DNA of 64,000 nt, taken from Haliangium sp050303215. GTDB lineage: Bacteria; Myxococcota_A; Polyangia; Haliangiales; Haliangiaceae. The stretch covers positions 9,747 through 73,746 of the forward strand of contig NZ_JBNLBH010000146.1 in the NCBI RefSeq assembly GCF_050303215.1, given 5' to 3'. Position numbers and translations under genes: made by a program. The notes beneath the pieces are model-generated. The model did no database searches. It was given only the letters and a program-made list of their open reading frames with translations, and had not been told where the DNA came from. Positions within the stretch are counted from its first letter, which is position 1; each line of letters begins with the position of its first letter. Shown here piece by piece: positions 19,501 through 34,476 of this stretch.

Positions 19501-19982
19501 GACCCGGGTGTGACGGATCCGGGTCAAGGTCGCGACCTCGAGCACCGCCCGGGTCCCGCCGCCGTCCAGCGGCTCAGCCACGATCCCGACCAGGTCGTAG
19601 CCGAGCTGATCGCGCACGAAGAGCTGCAGCTCACAGCGGTTGTCCCGGGTGAGGCTCTGGCGATCGGCCATCTTGGGGGCCAGGATGGCGCTCAGCTTGG
19701 CCCGCGTGGCCTCGGGCAGGGGGCCGCCGACGGTCCACTCCCGCCACACCACCGGGGGCTCGGCCGGGGCCGCGGGCACGGCCTCCTGGTCGCGCCGAGA
19801 CGCGCCGGCAGGGCGACACTCGCTCTCGGACAGGGGCTCGTAGCGGACCGGCGCGCCGCGCTCCCCGGACTCGGCCCAGGCTCGGTGAGGGACCCCGGCG
19901 CCGGCCAGCCCGAGCGCGCACATGACCAGGGCGCAGGGGGCGCGGCGCGCGGTCGGCCCTGGCCGGCTGTGGGCGGTCCCGG

Positions 19983-19989
<7 letters not shown>
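16591..19989 (-). CDS. Omp85 superfamily (BamA/TamA-like) outer-membrane protein
   Basis: 1132 aa. Signal peptide 1-39 (ALVMCALGLAGAGVPHRAWAE). An unusually long periplasmic region (about 60-720) contains repeated POTRA-type units, for example IGRIDIEGRPSLP, LAQVRFAGNRAVTDRELRDA, VRSVDFQFIGAHRY and FGKVLVHGNFKTRDWII. The C-terminal ~370 residues are a 16-strand-type barrel with the lid-lock motif TTVRGYEEDRL and a terminal RFHGNFGLLF. Omp85 proteins fold or insert outer-membrane proteins. The direct overlap with a TamB-like gene suggests a TAM-type pair rather than the general BAM complex, though the long POTRA array exceeds the three POTRAs of enterobacterial TamA. The ATG at 19989 lies inside the end of the TamB gene (7-bp overlap), implying translational coupling. 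Confidence 0.9.
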
Positions 19990-24881
<4,892 letters not shown>

Positions 24882-25060
24882 CTAGTTAGCTGACAGTAGC
24901 ACGCTCGCTCGGGCGGTGCCACGGGCGCTTGGAGGGAGTCTGTGGCAAAATCGCTATAGGCTCGAAGAGCCAAAATGAGCGATGATGTGTACTCCACCAA
25001 CGGCCGATCCGGCCCAGCCCCGGCCCCGCCGCCGGGCCAACCCACGAGCGAGGTGATTGC

Positions 25061-25630
25061 ATGAGCCATCCAGAGAACCAGACGCCGTCCCCCACCCGTG
25101 ATTCGTCCGACGGGCCGCGCGCTGAGTCGAGCGCGCTGCGGCTCAAGCGAGAGACCATCCTCATGAGCAGCGATCGCGGTCGCCTGGGACTGCTGGTCGC
25201 GCTGTGTTCTCTGGCTGGCGTGGTCGTGGGCTTCGGTATCAGCAATATGGCCGTGATGCGGGCCCATCACTGTCCCACCATGACGGTGACGAGCGTGCCC
25301 TCGGCGGCGCCGGTCGACACCCCAACCTGGCTCGGGGTGCGCATCTCCGACGCCCGCGAGGGCGGGGCCTTGGTGCAGAAGGTCGAGGCCGGCTCGCCCG
25401 CCGCCGACGCCGGGCTTCGCCGCGGCGACGTCGTTACCGGGGTGAGCCGGGCCCGCTGCGGGCGCCGCTTCAGCCCCATCACCCGGGCGTCCGACCTGGT
25501 TCGCACGGTGCGCAGCCGGGACGCCGGCGACAGCGTTCGCATCCGTCTGCTGCGCGACGGTGACACCTACACGCTGCGCGCGCGCCTGGGCCAGATGCCG
25601 GTGCCGCTGTTCCTCGAAGAGATCCGCTAG
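25061..25630 (+). CDS. Membrane-anchored PDZ-domain protein
   Basis: 189 aa. A Ser/Pro-rich cytoplasmic N-terminus (1-42) is followed by one membrane helix (about 43-66, LGLLVALCSLAGVVVGFGIS) and an extracytoplasmic PDZ domain (about 88-180): TWLGVRISDAREGGALVQKV, GSPAADAGLRRGDVVTGV and DSVRIRLLRDGDTYTLRARL. No protease domain is present, so it is a PDZ adaptor rather than a DegP/HtrA enzyme. It may bind C-termini of envelope proteins. An upstream TATAGG (24954-24959) may be its -10 box. Its position opposite TamB suggests an envelope role (inference). Confidence 0.85.
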   Translation: MSHPENQTPSPTRDSSDGPRAESSALRLKRETILMSSDRGRLGLLVALCSLAGVVVGFGISNMAVMRAHHCPTMTVTSVPSAAPVDTPTWLGVRISDAREGGALVQKVEAGSPAADAGLRRGDVVTGVSRARCGRRFSPITRASDLVRTVRSRDAGDSVRIRLLRDGDTYTLRARLGQMPVPLFLEEIR

Positions 25631-25935
25631 CGGCACCCGGTCGCAGCTCTTCCCGCTCCTTCACCATCACCCACCATCAGTCTTGGCAGCGCCGCCCGCG
25701 GAGGGCGCGTCGCCGCTTGTCCCGCGCAGCGCCTGGGCAAGGCGCGCCGGGCGCGACATCCCCGGCTGGGCAACGAACGGCCCATCGAGGCGGTCGGCGG
25801 GCCGCCCCAGGTGGTGGGTTGCGCTGACCGTCTCAGGGGCCGTCGCCTGCGGCGGCGGCGGTGGCGGTCACCAGCGCGGGGCGCGGGGCGCAGGGTTGCG
25901 GCGACGGGAACTCCCCGGGCCGCCGACGGTGCGGG
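25631..25935. other. 305-bp convergent intergenic region, nothing recognised
   Basis: Lies between the stop codons of the PDZ gene and the first beta-barrel gene. I see no hairpin followed by a T-run and no credible coding signal. Confidence 0.5.
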
Positions 25936-26856
25936 TCAGGGCGTGCGCTCGGGCCGCATCGGGAAGAAGATCGACGCGCCGATGCCCACGAACAGGTGGT
26001 TCTGGAGCTGGGTGTCGTCCGCCGTGACCCGGTAGTCGAAGTTGGTATCCAGGCCCGAGGGGTTGTTCGAGAACAGGTAGTTGCGGACGGTGAGGTCCAG
26101 CGCCAGCCAGTTGGTCAAGAACACGTGGATGCCGCCGCCGAGGTACAGACCAACCTTGGTACCGTCGTTGAGCGGCGGGTCGTCGTTGGGGTTGTTGTCG
26201 GGGTCGATGATGGGATCGCTGGTCTCATCGTCGGGGTCCACTCGCACGATGTTGCCATCGGCATCGCGGCGGATTTCGGTGAGCGGATCGTCGTCGTCGC
26301 AGACCGAGGGGCTGCAGTCGTTGGACAGCATGGCGAAGGCGACACCGCCCTGGAAGTAGAAGTCGAAGTTGACAAACGCCTTGCCGAAGGCCGCGAGCTT
26401 GCCGTACCACGGGGTGACGCTGAAGTAGGCGGCGCCGTGGATGGGCATGTCGTTGAGGTGCTGCTGGTACTCGTCTCGGGTCGGCTCGGGATCGCCGTCG
26501 GGGTTGGTCTCGTCGAGCGAGTCGATGATCTTGCTCGACAGACCGGTGTTGAGCCCGGTCCCGAAGAAGCCGACCGCGCCGGCCGAGAACATGTCCGAAA
26601 AATGATACTCGGCCCGCAGGCCGCCGCTCAGGGTGTAGCGGTAGTCGGCGTTGACCGTCGACTCGAAGGCCGGGGTCAGCTCGAAGCGGCCCTTGACCAG
26701 GAGCAGGCGGTGGCGGACCGCGGGCTGCTCGTCGAGGGAGGTGGCCACGTTGCGTTCGCTCTCACTGCCGCCGGCCTCCGGAGGGGCCTCTTGGGCAAGC
26801 GCAGGCGCGGTGATGAGCAGAGCGAGTCCTGACAGGGTGATGGGCAGACGGTTCAT
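25936..26856 (-). CDS. Myxobacterial-type outer-membrane beta-barrel protein
   Basis: 306 aa. Signal peptide 1-22 (LSGLALLITAPALAQ). The mature part starts with RHRLLLVKGRFELTPAFEST and continues as alternating strands (YRYTLSGGLRAEYHFSDMFS, HGAAYFSVTPWYGKLAAFG, VGLYLGGGIHVFLTNWLALD). It ends in NHLFVGIGASIFFP followed by a short polar tail. This matches the 'outer membrane beta-barrel domain' family common in Myxococcota. Long Asp-rich extracellular loops (for example DDEDDPLTEI-like and DPIIDPDNNPNDDPP) could bind divalent cations. It lies 12 bp downstream of a homologous gene, so the two form an operon and probably arose by duplication. Confidence 0.85.
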   Translation of the reverse strand: MNRLPITLSGLALLITAPALAQEAPPEAGGSESERNVATSLDEQPAVRHRLLLVKGRFELTPAFESTVNADYRYTLSGGLRAEYHFSDMFSAGAVGFFGTGLNTGLSSKIIDSLDETNPDGDPEPTRDEYQQHLNDMPIHGAAYFSVTPWYGKLAAFGKAFVNFDFYFQGGVAFAMLSNDCSPSVCDDDDPLTEIRRDADGNIVRVDPDDETSDPIIDPDNNPNDDPPLNDGTKVGLYLGGGIHVFLTNWLALDLTVRNYLFSNNPSGLDTNFDYRVTADDTQLQNHLFVGIGASIFFPMRPERTP

Positions 26857-26868
26857 GTTCTCCTCGCT

Positions 26869-27843
26869 CTAACGGAACGTGGTGTACTCGAAGGACATCG
26901 GCCACCAGAAGCTCACCCCAGCCTGGAACATGACGTTGTTGATGAGCGCCGAGACCGCTTGGTCCTTGGCCGCGTCGCCGTCGAACTCGGTCCGGCCGGC
27001 GGCCTCGAACTTGTCGATGAAGATGTAGTCCCGTACGCCGACGTTCAGGGTGAGGAACTTGGTGAGGAAGAAGCGCATCGACGCCCCGACGTTGGGGGTG
27101 ATGAGGAAGTTGGTGAACGGCTCCAGCGCCGGGTTGCGTGGGATCACCTCGCTCTGGGTGAAGCCGACGCCCCCGCTCAGGGCCGCCTCCCAGTGGATGA
27201 TGTAGTCGTCGAGCACTGCGAACTTGCCGTAGACGGGCACGTAGCCGAAGTTCAGTGCGGCGCTGTAGTTGTACTGATTGACCGCCGGCAGGCGGCGGGC
27301 CTGGAACGCGACCAAATCGAAGGGATCGCGCAGGTTCTTCACGTACGCGAACCCCTCGAGACCGACCGAGAGCACGTCGGTGAGGTAGTAGTTGAGCGAG
27401 CCCCCGAACTGGATGTGCTGGATCAGGTTGTCGTTCATGGTGATGCCGGTAATCGGCATCACCTCGATGCGCCGCAGCTTGAGGAACGGCTTGCGCACCA
27501 CGACTACGATGTCCTGCCACGACACCCGGGTCTCGGCGCTGAGCTGCGCCGCCGCGGCCTCGGAGTCCTCGCTCTCGTCAAGGGCGGCCAGATCGGCCTC
27601 GAGATCGGGCTGGCCGCCCTCCATCTCGATGTCGGGATCGCCCTCGCCCATCTCGACGTCGGGATCGCCCTCACCCATCTCGATGTCGGGATCGGCCTGC
27701 TGGCCGTCATCCTGAACGGGGTCCTCCTCGAAGACGATGCCCTCGTCTTCCTCTTGCTGAGCCACGGCCACGCCGCCGGCCAACGCGAGGACACAAAGAC
27801 CAGCGCTGGCGGCAAACACGACTCGACACAGACGACGCTTCAT
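26869..27843 (-). CDS. Myxobacterial-type outer-membrane beta-barrel protein with acidic N-terminal repeats
   Basis: 324 aa. Signal peptide 1-28 (VLALAGGVAVAQQ). Residues about 30-85 are an acidic low-complexity segment with three near-identical decamers of the form GDPDIEMGEG. The barrel begins near WQDIVVVVRKPFLKLRRIEV and shares its strand order and the IEVMPITGITMNDN start with the paralogue downstream. Conserved segments are FGGSLNYYLTDVLSVGLEGF, LNFGYVPVYGKFAVLDDYI and ITPNVGASMRFFLTKFLTLN. The promoter at 27954-27983 and an AAGGAAGAAG Shine-Dalgarno precede it. It could serve as a porin or a surface-machinery component; the sequence does not decide. Confidence 0.85.
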   Translation of the reverse strand: MKRRLCRVVFAASAGLCVLALAGGVAVAQQEEDEGIVFEEDPVQDDGQQADPDIEMGEGDPDVEMGEGDPDIEMEGGQPDLEADLAALDESEDSEAAAAQLSAETRVSWQDIVVVVRKPFLKLRRIEVMPITGITMNDNLIQHIQFGGSLNYYLTDVLSVGLEGFAYVKNLRDPFDLVAFQARRLPAVNQYNYSAALNFGYVPVYGKFAVLDDYIIHWEAALSGGVGFTQSEVIPRNPALEPFTNFLITPNVGASMRFFLTKFLTLNVGVRDYIFIDKFEAAGRTEFDGDAAKDQAVSALINNVMFQAGVSFWWPMSFEYTTFR

Positions 27844-27953
27844 CCGGGCTTCTTCCTTTCTGAGCCGACTCTCATGCGGGCCCCGGGTAGCTGCACTGGA
27901 AGCAAAAAACCGTGCAAATCCGAATCCTTAGAAGCCAACTGGGACGGGCCTGA

Positions 27954-27983
27954 ACTATACCATGGTGGTTTTCGCGACAGCAA
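27954..27983 (-). promoter_or_regulatory. Sigma-70-like promoter of the beta-barrel operon
   Basis: On the minus strand: TTGCTG (27978-27983), an 18-bp spacer, then TATAGT (27954-27959). It leaves a leader of roughly 105 nt before the first barrel gene, unlike the leaderless promoters elsewhere in the window. Confidence 0.55.
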
Positions 27984-28012
27984 GGGCTGGCACCTGGATG
28001 AATGGAGTTCTG

Positions 28013-29236
<1,224 letters not shown>

Positions 29237-29245
29237 GGCGCCAAA

Positions 29246-29251
29246 TGTATA
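29246..29251 (-). promoter_or_regulatory. -10 box TATACA upstream of ftsY
   Basis: Minus-strand TATACA ends 9 bp before the ftsY ATG, predicting a 5' leader of only a few nucleotides. No Shine-Dalgarno is visible. Confidence 0.45.
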
Positions 29252-29362
29252 ACCGGAATCGGCCTGCCGTACTACGGCTCGGGGCGGGTTTGCGCGCCGG
29301 TCCCGGGTGGCTCGGCGGCCCCACTCGTGCGTCGCGGGGTACGCGCGGGCCTGCCGCCGGGG

Positions 29363-30595
29363 TCATTCGCGGAGTTGCTTGGGCGGGTCGTTGCCGCCGT
29401 CGCGCATGCGCCGGCCCAGGCTGCGCAGCCCGTCCCGGCCGGAGATCAGCCCGGCGCGCACGTCCCGGCGGGTGGCGTCCAGCTTGGGCCGATCCTTCTT
29501 GTCGGCGAACACGCCGATGGCCCCGAAAATGATGGGGACGAGCACCGCCTGGACCACGGTGACCGCGACGTAGCCACCCACTGCGAAGGCCATGAGCAGG
29601 ATGCGCACGACCAGGTCGAAGGGGGCGGGGACCGCGGCCGGCAGCTCGGCCAGCTCCTCGAAGGGCTTGGGCTCGCCCGACTCGAGCCGCTGCAGCGCCA
29701 GTTCGTCCTCGATCTTGCGCCGAGAGGCGCTCTTGGTCGGCTTGGCGGTCGTGGCTGGGGCGGGCAGGCCGCGCGCTCGCCGGAGCTTGGCCTTCTTGCT
29801 GCGGGCCATGCTCTTGGCCAGCCGCTTCGACACCTGGCGCGCGCTCTGGGGGCGCTGATCCGGGTCGGGATCGGTCATCGCCTCGAGCACCTCGATCAGG
29901 CCGGGATCGCGCCCGGCCAGGTGTTTTTGCAGGTCCATGCGCAGGCCCCGGCGCGGCACCTGCTCGGGTTCGACCCCGCCGGCGAGGGCGACGATGGTCG
30001 CGCCCAGACCATAGATGTCGGTGGCCGGCGTGGCCTGGCCGTGGAGCTGCTCGGGCGCCATGTAGCCGAAGGTGCCGATCACGGTCGAGCCGCCGCCCTC
30101 GCGCAGGGCGTCGCGGACCCCGCCGAAGTCGACCAGGGCCACGTTGCCCTTGGCGTCGCGCACCAGGTTGGCCGGCTTGATATCGCGGTGAATGACCGGG
30201 GGGCTGACGTGGTGAATGTAGTCGAGGATGTCGAGCACCCGGGACAGGATGTCACGCAGGTCGTCGTCGGTGAAGCTCACCCGGGTGGCGATGGCGCGCA
30301 GGCTGGCCCCGCGCATGCGCTCCATGACCAGGTTGAAGACCCCGGGCTCGCTCTCGAACGAGGCCAAAAAGCGCGGGATGCCGGGGTGGCGCAGGGTCTC
30401 GAGCACCCGCGCCTCGCGCTCGAAGAGATCGAACTTCTTCCACCCGCTCGACTTGAGCTGGAGCTGCTTGAGCACCACCACCCGCTCACCCTTGGCCTTC
30501 TCGTCGCGGGCCAGGAAGGTCGCGGCTTGGGCGCCCGCGCCCATGCGCGGCCCGAGACGCCAGCGCTGGTCGAGCAAGGGGCCGTCGAACTTCAC
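29363..30595 (-). CDS. Ser/Thr protein kinase with C-terminal membrane segments
   Basis: 410 aa from a GTG at 30595. Hanks-type kinase domain (about 8-265): GAGAQAATFLA glycine loop (atypical), VVVLKQLQL lysine, HRDIKPANL, VDFGGVRD in place of DFG-L/A, GTFGYMAPEQ and DIYGLGATIVAL. A basic linker (about 266-300) precedes two adjacent hydrophobic helices at about 324-360 (LVVRILLMAFAVGGYVAVTV, then VLVPIIFGAIGVF) that should anchor it in the inner membrane as a hairpin, leaving kinase and C-terminal tail in the cytoplasm. It lacks an extracellular sensor. It is divergent from the capA-like gene. Targets unknown. Confidence 0.9.
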   Translation of the reverse strand: MKFDGPLLDQRWRLGPRMGAGAQAATFLARDEKAKGERVVVLKQLQLKSSGWKKFDLFEREARVLETLRHPGIPRFLASFESEPGVFNLVMERMRGASLRAIATRVSFTDDDLRDILSRVLDILDYIHHVSPPVIHRDIKPANLVRDAKGNVALVDFGGVRDALREGGGSTVIGTFGYMAPEQLHGQATPATDIYGLGATIVALAGGVEPEQVPRRGLRMDLQKHLAGRDPGLIEVLEAMTDPDPDQRPQSARQVSKRLAKSMARSKKAKLRRARGLPAPATTAKPTKSASRRKIEDELALQRLESGEPKPFEELAELPAAVPAPFDLVVRILLMAFAVGGYVAVTVVQAVLVPIIFGAIGVFADKKDRPKLDATRRDVRAGLISGRDGLRSLGRRMRDGGNDPPKQLRE

Positions 30596-30602
30596 GGCCG
30601 GC

Positions 30603-30608
30603 AGTATA
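30603..30608 (-). promoter_or_regulatory. -10 box TATACT, leaderless start of kinase gene
   Basis: Minus-strand TATACT ends 7 bp before the GTG start at 30595, consistent with a leaderless mRNA starting on GTG. Confidence 0.5.
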
Positions 30609-30708
30609 GCGGCATGGCGTCAGATTGGCGCGTCTGTGGGCGCCGGCGCACAAGCTCGGCCGGATCGGTTGACCGCGGCGTGTGCGAGCGGCCTCAATAG
30701 AGGGTCAG

Positions 30709-31929
30709 ATGTTCAACCGTCGTATGGACTCGGCCTGGCTGCTGGGGGTGCTCGCGGTGGCCGCCTGCGGCGGCGAGGTCGCCCCCGACGGTGTTCCTCA
30801 AAACGTCGCCGTCGATGCCGGGAGCCCGGCCGGCGACGCGGCGTCTGGCAGTGGGGCGGCGGCATCGGTCGGCGATGCGGGACCCGCTGACGCGGCGCCG
30901 CCGGTCACGGTCGGGCCACGGGAGCGCCGGATCACGCTGGTGGCGGTGGGCGACCTGCTCTTCGGCCGCTACCTGGACCGGGACACCTACCGGCGGGTGC
31001 CGCAGCCGCCGACCGCGGGCGCACCGGTGGAGCCCTTTGGCGACGTGGCCGGCCTCATCCAGCGCGCCGATCTGGCCCTGGCCAACCTCGAGAGCCCGGT
31101 GTTGGTCGAGCCGGCGCGCTTCAAGGTGCACGACCGCATGACCTTCCGGGCCGAGCCCGGCGATCTGGCCCTGATGGCCGCGGCCGGTTTCGACGCGGTG
31201 TCGTTTGCCAACAACCACGCCCTCAACTTCGGCGCGGCGGGTCTGTCCGAGACCCTGGCCCACGTCGAGGCGGCCGGGTTGCGAGCGCTCGGGATCGGAG
31301 TCGGCCGGGACCGGGCCGAGCGGGCCGAGGTGTTCGAGGTCGGTGGCCTGCGGGTGGCGGTGCTGGCGCGTACGGTGTGGCTCAACGGCCACGCCGCGCC
31401 TGCGCGCGGGGCGACCATCGCGTACCACGACAACCGTTCGTTGCCGCGGGGCATGGTGCGCGCGGTCGAGGCCGTCGAGGCTGAACTGGCCCCCGACGTG
31501 CTGGTGGTGTTCATCCACTGGGGCCGCGAGTACGAGCCCCACCCGCGCGGCCACCAGCAGCGCGCGGCCCGGGCCATGATCGACGCCGGCGCCGACCTCG
31601 TGATCGGGCATCATCCCCACGTGATCCAGGACCTGGAGCGCTACCACGGGGGCGTGATCGCATACTCGCTGGGCAACTTCCTGTTCGACAACGGCGAGCT
31701 CAGGCAGCGCCGCAGCGCTGTCCTCGAGGTCGTGATCCGCGCGGAGGCGGGAGCGATCCGGGTCGAGACCCCCACCTTGCACCCGGTGCTCATCGACGAT
31801 CAGCGCCAGCGTCCCGAGTGGGCCCGCGGCGAAGCTGGGCGGCGCTGGCGCAAGGCCTTGGCCGAGCTGGCGCCCGAGGCCCTCATCGCGCCCGCGCCCG
31901 CGCCCGCGTCCGCCCCGGAGGCGCGGTGA
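30709..31929 (+). CDS. CapA-family lipoprotein (metallophosphatase-like)
   Basis: 406 aa from the ATG at 30709, chosen because GAGGG lies just upstream and the N-terminus then forms a lipoprotein signal (WLLGVLAVAAC lipobox, Cys about 22). An Ala/Gly-rich linker leads to a CapA/PgsA domain (about 75-370) with the dimetal-phosphatase-like motifs VAVGDLLFGRYLD, ANLESPVL, FANNHALNFG, VFIHWGREYEP, GHHPHVIQDLE and AYSLGNFLFDN. CapA proteins take part in poly-gamma-glutamate synthesis in Bacillus, but many homologues have unknown envelope roles; no capBC ligase is present. It is the first gene of an operon with a PfkB-type kinase and an amidase, overlapping the next gene by GTGA. Confidence 0.88.
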   Translation: MFNRRMDSAWLLGVLAVAACGGEVAPDGVPQNVAVDAGSPAGDAASGSGAAASVGDAGPADAAPPVTVGPRERRITLVAVGDLLFGRYLDRDTYRRVPQPPTAGAPVEPFGDVAGLIQRADLALANLESPVLVEPARFKVHDRMTFRAEPGDLALMAAAGFDAVSFANNHALNFGAAGLSETLAHVEAAGLRALGIGVGRDRAERAEVFEVGGLRVAVLARTVWLNGHAAPARGATIAYHDNRSLPRGMVRAVEAVEAELAPDVLVVFIHWGREYEPHPRGHQQRAARAMIDAGADLVIGHHPHVIQDLERYHGGVIAYSLGNFLFDNGELRQRRSAVLEVVIRAEAGAIRVETPTLHPVLIDDQRQRPEWARGEAGRRWRKALAELAPEALIAPAPAPASAPEAR

Positions 31930-32981
31930 CCGACATCGGCGTCGTGACCGATGCCGGTCGAGGATCAGGGTTGCGCGTGCTCCTGGTCGGACACGTGTCC
32001 CATGACCTCCAACCGGGGCTGACGCCCGGGTCCTTGTCCAGTGCCACCAGACCCGGGGGCGCGGCCTTCTACGCCGCCGAGGTCTACCGCCGGCTGGGCG
32101 CCGACGTGCACGTGGCCACGGTGGTGGGGGAGGACTTCGCCCACGACGAGGCCCTGGCCGGATGTCCGCACTGGGTCGTGCGGCGGGGTCGGACCACCAC
32201 CTTCTCCAACGTCTATACCCCTGCGGGAGCTCGCATCCAACTCGTCGACGCGGTCGCGCCCGCGGTCACTCCCGAGCGCCTGCCAGTGGACTGGCGCGAC
32301 TTCGACGTGGTCCACTTGGCGCCGATCATGGGTGAGGTCGACATCTCGGCTTGGCGCGCGGCGGTGTCGGCGCGGCGCTGGGTCATCAGCGTGCAAGGCT
32401 GGCTGCGCCGGCTGGGGGTCAGCCTCGATCACGCCGCCCGGGTCGCCCTGGTCGGCGCGGAGGCCGCGGCATGGGCCCGCGGGCGTCAGGTCTTGCCCCG
32501 GCCCTGGCCGGGCGGCGACGGGGATGGGCCGGCCCCGCGCGGACGCGGCGGCCCCGGCGGCGAGCGCGGGGGGCGTCGGGCGTCGGGCTATCTCGACGCG
32601 GCCTTGCTCAGCGAGGAGGATCTGGCCGGGCAGGGCGCGCTGCTCGACCGCCTGCGCGCGGCCGCGGCGGTGGTGGTGCTCACCGCCGGGGTCCGGGGCG
32701 CGGTGGTCTACGAGCGCGACCCGTGCCGGGCCACCCGCGTCGGGGTCTTCCCCGCCCGTGAGGTCGACGCCACCGGCGCCGGTGACACCTTCGCGGCCGC
32801 TTTTTCGGTCCACTACGGGGCCAGCGCGGCCGCGGTCGAGGCCGCCCGGTTTGGCGCCGCGGCGGCCTCGATCGCCATCGAAGCCGCCGGCACCGACGCT
32901 CTCGACCGCCTGTCCGAGACCCACGCTCGCGCTGGCCGGGTGCCGATCCTGGGCCCGGTTGCGGCCACGGAGGCGCGGTGA
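31926..32981 (+). CDS. PfkB-family (ribokinase-like) sugar/nucleoside kinase
   Basis: 351 aa. The start is set at the GTG at 31926, which overlaps the CapA stop as GTGA; the frame extends further upstream but only as an antisense-like Arg/Ala-rich stretch. N-terminal signature VLLVGHVSHDL, substrate-side RPGGAAFYAAEVYRRLGADV, and the catalytic anion-hole/base motif DATGAGDTFAAAF near 283-295. The catalytic Asp follows GAGD. A Gly/Arg-rich insertion (about 195-220) interrupts the family fold. The substrate is unknown; PfkB kinases phosphorylate sugars, nucleosides or inositol. It overlaps the amidase start by 4 bp, so the three genes are translationally coupled. Confidence 0.87.
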   Translation: MTDIGVVTDAGRGSGLRVLLVGHVSHDLQPGLTPGSLSSATRPGGAAFYAAEVYRRLGADVHVATVVGEDFAHDEALAGCPHWVVRRGRTTTFSNVYTPAGARIQLVDAVAPAVTPERLPVDWRDFDVVHLAPIMGEVDISAWRAAVSARRWVISVQGWLRRLGVSLDHAARVALVGAEAAAWARGRQVLPRPWPGGDGDGPAPRGRGGPGGERGGRRASGYLDAALLSEEDLAGQGALLDRLRAAAAVVVLTAGVRGAVVYERDPCRATRVGVFPAREVDATGAGDTFAAAFSVHYGASAAAVEAARFGAAAASIAIEAAGTDALDRLSETHARAGRVPILGPVAATEAR

Positions 32982-34450
32982 CGGCTCCCCTCCACACCCT
33001 GTCGGCCACCGCGCTCGCGGACCTGATCCGCCGCCACGAGCTGTCGCCCATCGAGGTGGTCGAGGCTCACATCGAGCGCATCGAGGCCGTCAACCCGGTG
33101 CTCAACGCCCTGGCCGCGGCCCGCTTCGAAGAGGCCCGGGCCGAGGCCCGGGCCGCCGAGCGCCAGCTCATGTCCACCACCGACCCGGCCGCGCTGCCGC
33201 CGCTCCTCGGGGTGCCGTGCACCATCAAAGAGTTCATCTCTGTGGCCGGTATGCCCCACACCGCCGGGGTCGTGGCCCGGCGCCATATCCGCGCCCGCAG
33301 CCACGCCACCGTGGTGCGGCGTGTGCGCGCGGCCGGCGCCATCGTGCTCGGGGTCGGCAACGTGCCCGAGGGCGGGATGTGGATGGAGACCGACAACAAG
33401 CTGGTCGGGCGCACCAACAACCCCTGGGATCCGCGCCGCACCGCCGGCGGTTCCAGCGGCGGTGAGGCCGCGCTGGTGGCGGCCGGGGGCGCGGTTTTCG
33501 GCCTGGGCTCGGACATCGGCGGCTCGGTCCGCATCCCGGCCGGCTTCTGCGGCGTGGCCGGCCACAAGCCGACCGGGCGTATGGTGCCCAACACCGGTCA
33601 CTGGGGCGCGCACCCGGCCGCGAGCCCGTACCTGTGCATCGGCCCCATCGCCCGCTGCGTGACCGATCTGGAGCTGCTGCTCGAACTGCTGGCCGGGCCC
33701 GACGGCGTCGATCCCCACGCCCGCGACTGGCCCCGGCCGGCCCTGCCCCCGGGGCTGCCGGACGGGGATCTCACCGGCGTGGTCGTCTACCCCGTCGACG
33801 GCCAGGGCCCGTGGCGCGCGGCCTCGGTGATGCGCGCGCAGGTGGCTCGGGCGTGCGCGCTGCTCGAGGCCCGCGGCGCCCGCATCGGGCAGCTCGACGC
33901 CCCCTTGCTGGGGTCCCTGCGCACCATCTGGCTGGCCGCGATGCGTGATCTCGGACAGGGCGACGACGGACCCTCCTTCGCGGCCATGCTCGGCGACGGC
34001 GAGCCCATCTCGCCAGCGCGTGAGCTGGTGCGGATGGCGCTGGGGCGCTCTCAGGTGACCGCGCCCGCGTTGGGCTTGGTCTTGCTCGAGCGGGTCGCGG
34101 AGTGGTTGCCGGACGCGCTCACGGCCCGGGTGCCGCGGCCGGCAGCGTTGCGCGACCAGCTCGAAGCCCAACTCGGCGAGCGCGGGGTGCTGGTGCTACC
34201 GCCCTATCCCCGGCCGGCCCCGCGACATCGGGTCGCGCTGCTGTCGCCGTTTGCGTTCCTGGGCACGGCCCTGTTCAACATCACCGAGATGCCGGCGACC
34301 CAGGTCCCCACCGGCTTCGACGATCGCGGCCTGCCGCTGGGGGTGCAGATCGGGGCCCGGCGGGGCGGTGACGCCCTGGCCCTGGCGGTGGCCGGCGCGC
34401 TCGAGCGCGACCTGGACGAGTGGCGGCCGGCGCCGGTGTTGGCGCCCTGA
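32978..34450 (+). CDS. Amidase signature (AS) family enzyme
   Basis: 490 aa. GTG start overlapping the PfkB stop. The Ser-cisSer-Lys catalytic triad is visible: Lys in GVPCTIKEF (about 83), the cis-Ser in AGGSSGGEAALVA (about 156-160) and the nucleophile Ser in GSDIGGSVRIPA (about 180-184). Length and motifs fit GatA-like amidases and amino-acid amidases. No gatB/gatC is adjacent, so a tRNA amidotransferase role is unlikely. A free-standing amide hydrolase acting on a small molecule or peptide amide is more likely, working with the coupled CapA and PfkB proteins. Membrane segments and signal peptide are absent. Confidence 0.9.
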   Translation: MTAPLHTLSATALADLIRRHELSPIEVVEAHIERIEAVNPVLNALAAARFEEARAEARAAERQLMSTTDPAALPPLLGVPCTIKEFISVAGMPHTAGVVARRHIRARSHATVVRRVRAAGAIVLGVGNVPEGGMWMETDNKLVGRTNNPWDPRRTAGGSSGGEAALVAAGGAVFGLGSDIGGSVRIPAGFCGVAGHKPTGRMVPNTGHWGAHPAASPYLCIGPIARCVTDLELLLELLAGPDGVDPHARDWPRPALPPGLPDGDLTGVVVYPVDGQGPWRAASVMRAQVARACALLEARGARIGQLDAPLLGSLRTIWLAAMRDLGQGDDGPSFAAMLGDGEPISPARELVRMALGRSQVTAPALGLVLLERVAEWLPDALTARVPRPAALRDQLEAQLGERGVLVLPPYPRPAPRHRVALLSPFAFLGTALFNITEMPATQVPTGFDDRGLPLGVQIGARRGGDALALAVAGALERDLDEWRPAPVLAP

Positions 34451-34476
34451 TCCGGGCGCGCGGTATCAGGACCGAC

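Noticed and set aside
30682..30708. Upstream in-frame start for the CapA-like gene
   Set aside because: It would place nine extra residues before the lipoprotein signal; the ATG at 30709 has GAGGG upstream and gives a normal lipobox spacing.
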